Shown here: piece by piece, positions 1 to 5,734 of the stretch
Numbering within the stretch: the stretch's first letter is position 1
How the letters are laid out: every line of letters starts with the position of its first letter
NCBI GenBank assembly: GCA_023423775.1
Contig: JAFAEZ010000168.1
Coordinates: 1-5,758 of the forward strand
DNA: 5,758 nucleotides
From: Pseudomonadota bacterium
Lineage (GTDB): Bacteria > Pseudomonadota > Alphaproteobacteria > Sphingomonadales > Sphingomonadaceae
Direction of reading: 5' to 3'
The notes under the pieces: model-generated
Told to the model about the DNA's origin: nothing
Seen by the model: only the letters and a program-made list of their open reading frames with translations
Databases searched by the model: none
Program-made: the position numbers and the translations under genes

Positions 1-146
1 TGGGGGGGGGGCGTCCCGGGGGGGGGCGGGGGGGGCGGGGGCGCCCCGGCGACCACGCTGGCGGTGGGCGCAGCGGGATCGACCGCCGCCACCGGCAGCC
101 CATCGGAAACGACCGCCTGGACGGCCGCCAAATATAGCAGGATCAT
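1..146 (-). CDS. N-terminal fragment of an unidentified proline-rich, probably exported protein (runs off the left edge)
   Basis: An ATG at 146-144 on the minus strand opens a frame with no stop up to the window edge (48 codons visible). It is preceded by a strong purine-rich ribosome binding site, GGGGGAGGGG, at 159-150, three bases before the ATG. The protein starts MILLYLAAVQAVV, a short hydrophobic stretch that could be a weak signal peptide or membrane anchor without the usual basic residues. An A/V/P-rich linker follows. From about residue 37 almost every visible codon is proline, interrupted by a G-T pair. The family cannot be identified from this fragment. The proline codons correspond to long G runs on the given strand, in the part of the window most likely to suffer sequencing error, so the frame beyond about position 45 is uncertain. 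It is divergent from the secreted protein at 274. The start is well supported; the protein's identity is unknown. Confidence 0.5.
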   Translation of the reverse strand, partial: MILLYLAAVQAVVSDGLPVAAVDPAAPTASVVAGAPPPPPPPPGTPPP

Positions 147-239
147 GTTCCCCTCCCCCGGAAAATAGCAAAGTGCATCTTTCAGGGCTTCGCCGCAAGT
201 CATTGCGCAGGCTGAAAACTTCGTTCAATAAATGGCGGC

Positions 240-260
240 GGCCGGCCTAGTGCGCCGGCC
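240..260 (+). promoter_or_regulatory. GC-only stem-loop just upstream of the ribosome binding site of the 274-699 gene
   Basis: GGCCGGC (240-246) and GCCGGCC (254-260) are perfect inverted repeats around a 7-base loop, CTAGTGC. The stem ends four bases before the Shine-Dalgarno sequence AAGGGGG (264-270) of the downstream gene. If the region is transcribed it would form a seven-pair, all-GC hairpin in the 5' leader. It could also be a DNA operator or a chance feature of GC-rich sequence. The 127-bp spacer (147-273) must hold promoters for both divergent genes, but I see no convincing -35/-10 pair. Confidence 0.3.
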
Positions 261-273
261 CATAAGGGGGTAT

Positions 274-699
274 ATGAAAATCATTCATTCGGTAATCCTG
301 GCCGCCATTCTGACGACGAGCGCCGCGTCGACCGCCGTTGCCAAGGACAAGCCCGCCAAGACCTTCGTGATCGTCAACGAGGATGTCGGCGTTCCCGTCT
401 TCCCGTACGACATCACCGACCGTCCCTACACCGTCGTCGGCGAGGTCAAAGCCGGCGTTCGCAAGGCGACCGTGTTCAGCAAGGAAGCCTCGCAGGAAAA
501 GATCTATCGCGAGCTCTGGGAACGCGCCGAAAAGCTCGACGCCGACGCCGTGATCAACGCCAAATATGGCGATTCCCATGTCTCGGCATTCAGCTGGGGC
601 AAGACCAATGCCACCGGCACCGCAGTAAAATTCACTGGCCCGGCGACGACGCCGGCGACGGAGGCTCCGGCTCCGGCGCAGCCGCAGACCGAGCAGTAA
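274..699 (+). CDS. Secreted small protein with a YbjQ/RcsF-like domain and a Pro/Ala-rich tail
   Basis: This is a 141-residue protein with a clear Sec signal peptide: MK, then a hydrophobic core at about residues 3-18, and a likely signal peptidase I cleavage after A21-V22-A23. The mature protein is therefore periplasmic or secreted. Residues 52-120 have the pattern of the YbjQ/UPF0145 and RcsF group: VVGEVKAG at 54-61, a helix ending in ERAEKLDADAVINAKY (83-98), and a closing strand GTAVKF (115-120). It has no cysteines, so unlike RcsF it is neither a lipoprotein nor disulfide-bonded. Residues 121-141 are a low-complexity A/P/T/E/Q tail. The start at 274 is preferred over an in-frame ATG at 232 because AAGGGGG (264-270) precedes it and the signal peptide then begins at residue 1. 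The biochemical role is unknown; an envelope sensing or metal-binding role is only suggested by the fold group. The fold assignment is by eye. Confidence 0.85.
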   Translation: MKIIHSVILAAILTTSAASTAVAKDKPAKTFVIVNEDVGVPVFPYDITDRPYTVVGEVKAGVRKATVFSKEASQEKIYRELWERAEKLDADAVINAKYGDSHVSAFSWGKTNATGTAVKFTGPATTPATEAPAPAQPQTEQ

Positions 700-706
700 G
701 GAGCGC

Positions 707-738
707 GGGCCGCCTGGGATTTAGCGCCTCGGCGGCCC
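707..738. terminator. Inverted repeat between convergent genes, candidate bidirectional terminator
   Basis: GGGCCGCC (707-714) pairs perfectly with GGCGGCCC (731-738) across a 16-base loop. It lies in the 41-bp gap between the stop of the secreted-protein gene (699) and the stop of the converging Nudix gene (741). The position and symmetry suit a shared transcription end. Neither side has a clear U-tract, so it is not a classical intrinsic terminator. Confidence 0.4.
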
Positions 739-740
739 CC

Positions 741-1205
741 TCACAAAAGAGGCGAAGCCTCGCGGAGCAGGCGGCGGGTAACCCGCGACAGATCTTGCGG
801 CAGTTCGGCGAGCGGGAATTCGCCCACCTCTGCGACTTCGAGCGACCAGCGCGGCGCATATTCGACGTCGCGGACCACGAACAAGGACGACCGGTCCTTC
901 CTGAAATCGGGATAATGCTCGAAGGCCGTGACCAGCTCGACCGCGCCATGGGCCGTCAGCCCGATCTCCTCGCGGAGCTCCCGCAGCACCGCCTCGCGCG
1001 GATCCTCGCTGCGCTTGAGCCCACCGCCGGGTAGCCGCCAGCCTCGAGCATAACTCAAGGTCACGAGCACCACGTTTCCGGCTGGAGTGAGCGCGACGGC
1101 ATGCACGCCCGCCGTTTCCGGCCTGGTGACCGACCAGACCAGGCGCCGGCCGCGGTGCAGCCAGCGGACGCCCCAATGGAGGGCCTGCTGCACCGCCTTG
1201 AGCAC
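741..1205 (-). CDS. Nudix hydrolase family protein
   Basis: This is a 154-residue protein, the usual size of a single-domain Nudix hydrolase. These enzymes cleave nucleoside diphosphates linked to another moiety, using Mg2+ or Mn2+, in the cytoplasm. The Nudix box fits the consensus GX5EX7REUXEEXGU exactly at residues 61-83: G61, E67, then R75-E76-L77-R78-E79-E80-I81-G82-L83. E76, E79 and E80 are the expected metal ligands. The stretch before it, VLVTLSYARGWRLPGGG (46-62), is the typical strand leading into the box. Substrate specificity cannot be read from the sequence. The start is GTG at 1205, with GGGAAGG about 10 bases upstream (1222-1216). The basic, tryptophan-containing N-terminus (about 10-25) is not a signal peptide. 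The gene lies 57 bp downstream of the TonB-dependent receptor on the same strand, so read-through transcription is possible, but I see no functional link. Confidence 0.9.
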   Translation of the reverse strand: MLKAVQQALHWGVRWLHRGRRLVWSVTRPETAGVHAVALTPAGNVVLVTLSYARGWRLPGGGLKRSEDPREAVLRELREEIGLTAHGAVELVTAFEHYPDFRKDRSSLFVVRDVEYAPRWSLEVAEVGEFPLAELPQDLSRVTRRLLREASPLL

Positions 1206-1229
1206 CCGAACGCCGCCTTCCCGAGAGGC

Positions 1230-1250
1230 GGAGGGCCGCAGGGGCCCTCC
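1230..1250 (-). terminator. Stem-loop between the receptor gene and the Nudix gene
   Basis: GGAGGGCC (1230-1237) and GGCCCTCC (1243-1250) form a perfect 8-bp stem with a 5-base loop, 13 bases past the receptor's stop codon on the minus strand. It is followed by GCCTCTC rather than a U-run. It may end receptor transcription, attenuate read-through into the Nudix gene, or protect the receptor mRNA 3' end. The stem itself is certain; the role is inferred. Confidence 0.45.
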
Positions 1251-1262
1251 CCTTGCTCCCGC

Positions 1263-4151
1263 CTACATCTTCACCGAGACGCGGACATAGCCGAACTGGC
1301 CGGGCACGTCATAGGTGGTGGGGTCCATATTGTTGAGGCCGCAGCTGATGCAAGGCGGCGGATCCTTGTCGAACAGATTGTTGACGCCGACCGCAATGCC
1401 GAAGCGCTCGTCCCAAAAGCCGGGGGTCCAGCGCAGTTGGATGTCGGTGTAGAAGCGGCTGCCAAGCTTGTTGTCGTCGGCCTCGCTTTCCTTGACGCTG
1501 CTGATGTAGCGGCCGGTGAGCGAGGCGCCGAAATCGCCGAGCGTCCAGTCGAGGATGCCGGTCGCCTTATATTTCGGAAAGGCCTGGTCGGGGCTGCCCT
1601 GCTCGGTGCCTTCGCGCTCGATCTCGGTCACGCCCTCGGTCGAGGGGACGATTACCGTGTAGTTGAAGAGGAAGGTGTTGGTCCAGAACAGGCCGAACGT
1701 GCCCGCACTCGTCTCCGGCGTGCGGTAGTTCAGTGTCACGTCGAGGCCGTTGGTCTCGATCCCGGCGATATTCTGGAGGAGACCGCTGATCTGCGACACC
1801 GAGCCGGAGCCGGTCCGGCTGATCGCCGCGCAGCTCAGCGGATCGTTGGTGAGCGCGCAGCGGTTCAGCAGGGTCCCCGCCGCGATAGCCTGGATGGCAC
1901 CATCGACCGTGATGTCGAAATAATTGGCCTCGAGCGACAGGCGCGGGATGAAGGACGGGCTGTAGACCGCGCCGAACACCCAGCTTTCCGACGTCTCCGC
2001 CTCCAGTTCCTCGTTGCCGCCCGTCACCACCGAGATTTGCGGATTGGGCTGGGTGGCGCCGCCGGCCGGCACGCCCTGCAGGATGCAGTTGCTCCGCACC
2101 GTGGCGTTGTTGTTGAAGTTCTGGCCCGTGGTCGTGCTCGTGGCGCACGGGTCGGCGACCTCCTGGTCGAAGCGCGACGGCGTGCCGAACAATTCGCCGA
2201 TGCTCGGCGCGCGGAAGCCCTCCGCCCAGCTGCCGCGGAACAGCAGGTCCTCGATCGGCTTCCAGTTGACGCTCGCCTTGAACGTCGCGTTCGATCCCGA
2301 TGTCGAATAATCGGAGAAGCGCGCGGCAAGCTGGACGTCGAGCTGATCGAAGAAGGTCATGTCCTTGAGCAGGGGAATGCTGAGCTCGCCGTAAATCTCG
2401 TCCGAATTGATCGAACCGCTGGTGGGCAGCGCCGGAATGTCGGAGCCGAAGCCCTGGACGATGATCGGATCGGGATCGAACGAGCCCTTCACCGCGCGAT
2501 GCTCGTAGCCGAGCGCGATGCCGAGCGGTCCCGCCGGCAGGCTGAACAAAGACCCCGAAATGTTGGCGCTGAAGTCCCACAGCCGCTGCTTGCTGCGGTC
2601 GCGCTGGATGAAGGCGATATAATCGTACATTTCCGGCGTGATCGAGCCGACACCGCCGAACAGGTTCAGCGGCACACAACCGTCTGTGGCGCCGGTGCAT
2701 GCCGCGACCGGCCCGAGCGCACGGCGCACGCGATCGGCATTGACGTTGCCGAACACGGTCTGGTGGGCCTTGTTCTCGCCCCAGACGGCGTTGACGTCCC
2801 AATAGAGCGTGTCCTCGTGGACGTTGAACGAGCCATCGAGCGTCGCCGTGGCGTAATAGGTCTCGACCTTCTGGTCATAACGGCGCGGGCCTCCCTCGAT
2901 GAGGCGGCGGAAGATCCCGTCATAGTTTACGCCCGCGACCAGGGTCTCGCCGAACGGATTGAACGGATTGGTCGCGTCGACGGTGACGAAATCGAGCAGA
3001 TTGCCGTTGCCCACCGCCGGGCCGATACCCAGCGGCAGCGGCGCCGCCTGGTTGCTGGAGTTGCGGCGGTTGTAGATGCCCTTCAACGTGAAGGTCGTGA
3101 CCGGGCTCAGTTCCTGGGTCAGCGTGACGAACCCGCCGTACCGCTCGATCGGCACCTGGATGAAGTTGAACGGTGCGAAGTTGAAGCGGTCGGCGTCCCC
3201 GAACGCCTTGAAGTCGCTGTTGGGACCGGTGGGATCGGCCGGATCAAAGCGCGGGCGGCCGCTTACCGGGCCCTTGAGCGTCAGATTTTCGCCGAGCACG
3301 ATGAAGCGGCCGAGCGGCGTGAACGAACTGCACCCGCCCGCCAGGCACGACGTCGCGCCGGGAGTCGGGAACAGCGAGATGTCGCGGTCGGCCGCGCTAA
3401 CCCCTTCCTGCTTCACATAATTGCCGCCGATGACGATCTGGGTCGGGCCGCTGTCGCCATTGCCCCAGCTCAGCTGGTAATTCTGGGTCTCGCCGTCGCC
3501 TTCGCTGATATATTGGCCATATTGGGCCGAGGCGCGGAAGCCGTCCTGGCCGCGCTTGGTGATGATGTTGACGACGCCCGCGATCGCGTCCGAGCCGTAG
3601 ATCGAGGACGCGCCGTCCTGCAGCACCTCGATCCGCTCGATCATCGATTCAGGGATCGAGTTGAGATCCGTCGAGCCGGGCACGCCGCTGGCCGACGAAG
3701 CGTTGACGAACCGCAGGCCGTCGACCAGCACCAGCACGCGTTTCGAGCCGAGATAGCGGAGGTCGACCTCGGCTGCGCCGGCGCCGACGCCGCCGCCGTC
3801 GGGCGGGTTGCCGAAATTGCCGCTATTGTTGAACTTGCTGTTGAGCGCGCCGCCGGAGCTCGGAATGCGCTGCAACACCTCGGCGGCCGAGACGAGGCCG
3901 GTGCGGTCGATATCGGCGCGGTCGACGAACACGACCGGGGCCGGCTGGTCGAGCGGGTCGCGGCGGATGCGCGAGCCGGTGATGACGATCGGGCCGCTAT
4001 CCTGCTGCTGAGCGCCGGGACCGGCGCCGGTGGTCGGCGGCTGATCGGGAACGGTCGACTGGGCCGAAGCCGGCGCTGTTGTTCCAAGCAGCCCCGCTGC
4101 CAGCGCCACACCCGCACACCCCAAACGAAAGTTGCTCTTCCGACGCAGCAT
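1263..4151 (-). CDS. TonB-dependent outer-membrane receptor
   Basis: This 962-residue protein has the complete layout of an active outer-membrane transporter powered by TonB-ExbB-ExbD. A signal peptide (1-30) has a likely cleavage after A28-S29-A30. A Q/G/P-rich linker leads to the TonB box IVITGSRI (55-62). The plug domain spans about 65-200, with [11 protein letters not shown] (140-150) and [20 protein letters not shown] (171-190) followed by [11 protein letters not shown] (191-201). The remainder, from about 205, is the 22-strand barrel, including the family motif [11 protein letters not shown] (645-655) and [10 protein letters not shown] near the C-terminus. The length is typical. Substrate is not readable; sphingomonad receptors of this type take up siderophores, glycans or aromatic compounds. 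The ten mature cysteines fall into five close pairs, suggesting loop disulfides. The last residues are VRVSVKM; most barrels end in an aromatic residue, so the terminal Met is unusual. The ATG at 4151 is chosen over the upstream in-frame GTG (4157) because that GTG lies inside the ribosome binding site. Confidence 0.95.
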   Translation of the reverse strand: MLRRKSNFRLGCAGVALAAGLLGTTAPASAQSTVPDQPPTTGAGPGAQQQDSGPIVITGSRIRRDPLDQPAPVVFVDRADIDRTGLVSAAEVLQRIPSSGGALNSKFNNSGNFGNPPDGGGVGAGAAEVDLRYLGSKRVLVLVDGLRFVNASSASGVPGSTDLNSIPESMIERIEVLQDGASSIYGSDAIAGVVNIITKRGQDGFRASAQYGQYISEGDGETQNYQLSWGNGDSGPTQIVIGGNYVKQEGVSAADRDISLFPTPGATSCLAGGCSSFTPLGRFIVLGENLTLKGPVSGRPRFDPADPTGPNSDFKAFGDADRFNFAPFNFIQVPIERYGGFVTLTQELSPVTTFTLKGIYNRRNSSNQAAPLPLGIGPAVGNGNLLDFVTVDATNPFNPFGETLVAGVNYDGIFRRLIEGGPRRYDQKVETYYATATLDGSFNVHEDTLYWDVNAVWGENKAHQTVFGNVNADRVRRALGPVAACTGATDGCVPLNLFGGVGSITPEMYDYIAFIQRDRSKQRLWDFSANISGSLFSLPAGPLGIALGYEHRAVKGSFDPDPIIVQGFGSDIPALPTSGSINSDEIYGELSIPLLKDMTFFDQLDVQLAARFSDYSTSGSNATFKASVNWKPIEDLLFRGSWAEGFRAPSIGELFGTPSRFDQEVADPCATSTTTGQNFNNNATVRSNCILQGVPAGGATQPNPQISVVTGGNEELEAETSESWVFGAVYSPSFIPRLSLEANYFDITVDGAIQAIAAGTLLNRCALTNDPLSCAAISRTGSGSVSQISGLLQNIAGIETNGLDVTLNYRTPETSAGTFGLFWTNTFLFNYTVIVPSTEGVTEIEREGTEQGSPDQAFPKYKATGILDWTLGDFGASLTGRYISSVKESEADDNKLGSRFYTDIQLRWTPGFWDERFGIAVGVNNLFDKDPPPCISCGLNNMDPTTYDVPGQFGYVRVSVKM

Positions 4152-4153
4152 GG

Positions 4154-4161
4154 TCACCTCC
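4154..4161 (-). promoter_or_regulatory. Ribosome binding site that fixes the receptor start
   Basis: On the minus strand GGAGGTGA ends two bases before the ATG at 4151, with the GGAGG core five bases away, a near-ideal arrangement. The longest open frame would begin at GTG 4157-4155, but that GTG is part of this element and so cannot be the start. Confidence 0.8.
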
Positions 4162-4306
4162 CCGTTCGATGTCGTTTTCGCTGACGCAAACCCGCCGCAT
4201 CTCCGGCTTACGCAAGTAAAACACGGGACGGGCGAGCCGACGAGGCGAAATCAACTTATCGGGACGGGACCGTACTATTTGGGCAACGTGTGTTGCATGT
4301 ACGTGA
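4162..4306 (-). promoter_or_regulatory. Upstream regulatory region of the TonB-dependent receptor
   Basis: This is the non-coding stretch between the small membrane protein gene and the receptor, locally less GC-rich than its surroundings. It holds three kinds of repeats, given on the plus strand. GCTGACGCAA (4180-4189) and GCTTACGCAA (4206-4215) differ at one base and start 26 bp apart. CGGGACGGG occurs exactly twice (4224-4232 and 4260-4268), 36 bp apart. GCAAC-GTGT-GTTGC (4283-4296) is a small palindrome. Such repeats are typical of regulator sites, but I cannot name a regulator. I found no -35/-10 pair with acceptable spacing, so the receptor's transcription start is not placed. Confidence 0.4.
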
Positions 4307-4333
4307 CACCGGCAGGCGACTGGCCCGCCGGTG
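4307..4333 (-). terminator. Strong stem-loop at the end of the glycosyltransferase/membrane-protein unit
   Basis: In minus-strand RNA, CACCGGCGGGC (4333-4323) pairs with GCCUGCCGGUG (4317-4307) around the 5-base loop CAGUC. That gives eleven consecutive pairs, ten Watson-Crick plus one G-U wobble. The plus-strand transcript would carry a C/A mismatch instead, so the structure favours minus-strand RNA. It begins one base after the TGA stop (4335-4337). No U-tract follows, so it may work as a non-canonical terminator or 3'-end stabiliser. Confidence 0.5.
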
Positions 4334-4334
4334 A

Positions 4335-4703
4335 TCAATCGCGCGGCGGAAGCGCCTGCCGGCCGAGAAGAAGCGCGCGAACGGCGGCCCACATGCCCAC
4401 CGCCAGCATCGCCGCCAGCACGCCTGCGTAGAAGCCCGCGCTGGCCTTGGGCGGGCCGTGAAGGAGGTGATCGAGGGTCGGCATCAGCAGGCCGAGCGTC
4501 AGGCCACAGAAGAGGCCCCAGGCGGCCGCCAGCGGCGCCGTCCCGGCCCGCGGCGCGATCGCTGCCGCCCCCAGCATCGCCGCGGCGACGACCAGCTCGT
4601 CAAAGGCCAGCGGCACCAGCCGCGCCTGCCCCCACCAGCGCGCGACCTCGCCGAGCGCGATCAGGAGGGCGACAATCACGGTCAGGACGCGGAGGCTTCG
4701 CAC
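4335..4703 (-). CDS. Small four-helix integral membrane protein, probable partner of the adjacent glycosyltransferase
   Basis: This is a 122-residue, very hydrophobic protein of no family I recognise. Four likely membrane helices lie at about 4-21, 32-50, 57-75 and 91-113, joined by short loops. Charged or polar positions are grouped: GEVARWW (18-24), the DE pair at 35-36 and LDHLLHGPPK (77-86), which carries D78, H79 and H82 between helices 3 and 4. The start chosen is GTG 4703-4701, preceded by GAGGGG (4715-4710) at a spacing of six. That site overlaps the TGA stop of the glycosyltransferase gene, implying translational coupling. A longer form from GTG 4721 (six more residues, 8-bp overlap) is possible but lacks a ribosome binding site. 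Size and helix number resemble GtrA-type lipid-linked sugar flippases, but I see no GtrA sequence motif, so this is only an analogy. The reading frame itself is well supported by its hydrophobic pattern and operon position. Confidence 0.75.
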   Translation of the reverse strand: MRSLRVLTVIVALLIALGEVARWWGQARLVPLAFDELVVAAAMLGAAAIAPRAGTAPLAAAWGLFCGLTLGLLMPTLDHLLHGPPKASAGFYAGVLAAMLAVGMWAAVRALLLGRQALPPRD

Positions 4704-4709
4704 CCCTTG

Positions 4710-4715
4710 CCCCTC
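4710..4715 (-). promoter_or_regulatory. Ribosome binding site overlapping the upstream gene's stop codon
   Basis: GAGGGG on the minus strand (4715-4710) shares bases with the glycosyltransferase TGA stop (4716-4714) and sits six bases before GTG 4703. It decides the start of the small membrane protein and suggests that ribosomes finishing the first gene re-initiate on the second. Confidence 0.45.
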
Positions 4716-5655
4716 ATTCACCGACGGCGGGAAGGCTGAGATAATGGAGCCGCCGAACCTCCCGACGGCCGCGCACGACGGTGTCGAGGATAAGGCCGGC
4801 GATGAAGCTCAACGCCGCCACGATGATGAGGCCGGTCGCCAGGAGCGCGGTCGGGAGGCGGGGCACCAGCCCGGTCTCGGCATAAGTGATCGCCAGCGGC
4901 ACGGCGAGCACCACTGCCAGCGCCGCCAGGAAGGCCGCGATGCCGCCGTAGAACAGAACCGGCCGCTCGATCCGGAACAGATGCAGGATCGTCTTCATGA
5001 TCCGCCAGCCGTCGCGATAGGTGGAGAGCTTGGAGACCGAGCCTTCGGGGCGCGCGCCATAGGCCGTCACGACTTCGCCGACCGGCATTGCCAGCTCGAG
5101 CGCGTGGACCGAAATCTCGGTCTCGGTCTCGAAACCACCGGACAGAGCCGGGAAGCTCTTCACGAAGCGGCGCGAAAAGACGCGATAGCCGGAGAAGATG
5201 TCGCTGAAGCTGCGGCCGAACAGGCGCGCGAGCAGGCCGGTGAAGAGCCGGTTGCCGAGGCGGTGGCCGCGCCGATAGGCCTCCTCGACCTCCGACTTGC
5301 GGGCGCCGACGACCATGTCGAGCCGCTCGTCGATCAGGCGCGCGATCAAGGTCGGCGCCGCCGACGCATCATAAGTCGAATCGCCGTCGGCCATGACATA
5401 GATGTCGGCCTCGACGTCGGCAAACATGCGGCGGACGACATGGCCCTTGCCCTGCATGCGCTCGCACCGGACGATCGCGCCTGCGTCCGCGGCGACCTCG
5501 GTCGTGCGGTCGGCGCTATTATTGTCGTAGACGTAGATGGCGGCACCCGGGAGCGCGGCGCGGAAGCCCGCTACCGTCTGCGCGATGGCCGCTTCCTCAT
5601 TGTAGCAGGGCAGCAGGACCGCGATGCGAAGCCCGTCCGTCTCGTTCAGCAACAT
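4714..5655 (-). CDS. Membrane-anchored family 2 glycosyltransferase (polyprenyl-phosphate sugar synthase-like)
   Basis: This is a 313-residue protein with an N-terminal GT-A domain and two C-terminal membrane helices, the layout of dolichol-phosphate-mannose-synthase-like and GtrB-like enzymes. These transfer a sugar from a nucleotide donor to a polyprenyl phosphate on the cytoplasmic face of the inner membrane. Visible motifs are LLPCYNEEAAI (14-24) at the nucleotide-binding start, VYDNNSADRT (42-51), GKG (69-71), the metal-binding DxD as D90-G91-D92 within MADGDSTYD, FSDIFSGYRVFSRRF (150-164) and RPEGSVSKLSTYRDGWRIM (202-220). Helices lie at about 234-256 and 270-291, followed by a basic tail (RGRREVRR). 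The length matches GtrB-type proteins. DGDSTYD differs from the DADLQxPP of classical synthases, so the exact acceptor and sugar are open. The ATG at 5655 is preceded by GGGGG three bases away. It is the first gene of a coupled pair with the small membrane protein. Confidence 0.93.
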   Translation of the reverse strand: MLLNETDGLRIAVLLPCYNEEAAIAQTVAGFRAALPGAAIYVYDNNSADRTTEVAADAGAIVRCERMQGKGHVVRRMFADVEADIYVMADGDSTYDASAAPTLIARLIDERLDMVVGARKSEVEEAYRRGHRLGNRLFTGLLARLFGRSFSDIFSGYRVFSRRFVKSFPALSGGFETETEISVHALELAMPVGEVVTAYGARPEGSVSKLSTYRDGWRIMKTILHLFRIERPVLFYGGIAAFLAALAVVLAVPLAITYAETGLVPRLPTALLATGLIIVAALSFIAGLILDTVVRGRREVRRLHYLSLPAVGE

Positions 5656-5692
5656 TCGCCCCCATTGGCCCGCTCCCTCCGGCGGGGTGAGG

Positions 5693-5734
5693 CTTGCCTA
5701 ACCCGAACGGGCGCCTTTGGCGAGCCCAGGCAAG
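5693..5734. repeat. Nested inverted repeat upstream of the glycosyltransferase
   Basis: CTTGCCT (5693-5699) and AGGCAAG (5728-5734) are perfect inverted repeats. Between them GGGCGCC (5709-5715) pairs with GGCG plus CCC (5719-5722 and 5725-5727) around a TTT loop, with a two-base bulge. Together they can form a long imperfect hairpin 38 bp before the glycosyltransferase start. It may be the terminator of a gene beyond the right edge, a leader structure, or a dispersed intergenic repeat. I see no supported gene in 5656-5758. Confidence 0.35.

Noticed and set aside
203..229. TTGCGC ... TTCAAT as a -35/-10 promoter for the secreted protein gene
   Set aside because: Only three of six and four of six bases match, with a 15-base spacer; too weak to call.
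232..273. Upstream in-frame ATG extending the secreted protein by 14 residues
   Set aside because: It has no ribosome binding site, places an Arg-rich extension before the signal peptide, and would cover both the GC hairpin and the good Shine-Dalgarno sequence of the ATG at 274.
721..1176. Alternative minus-strand frame across the Nudix gene
   Set aside because: It is an R/A/G/P-rich shadow with no motif. The 741-1205 frame carries an exact Nudix box.
4116..4151. Possible lipoprotein cysteine in the receptor leader (C12)
   Set aside because: The residues before C12 (R-L-G) do not form a lipobox and the hydrophobic core follows rather than precedes it. Cleavage after A28-S29-A30 is far more plausible.
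4152..4157. GTG start giving the receptor two extra residues
   Set aside because: The GTG is part of the GGAGGTGA ribosome binding site; the ATG at 4151 is correctly spaced from it.
1101..4184. A 1027-codon open frame on the plus strand, longer than the receptor gene it overlaps
   Set aside because: It is aligned codon for codon opposite the receptor frame. A stop would need TTA, CTA or TCA codons in the receptor, which are rare in GC-rich genomes. Its translation is R/A/D/E-rich with no domain pattern, while the receptor has a signal peptide, TonB box and plug.
4704..4721. GTG at 4721 as the start of the small membrane protein
   Set aside because: No ribosome binding site precedes it, whereas GTG 4703 has GAGGGG at a spacing of six. 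It is kept as an alternative because overlapping starts are common in coupled genes.
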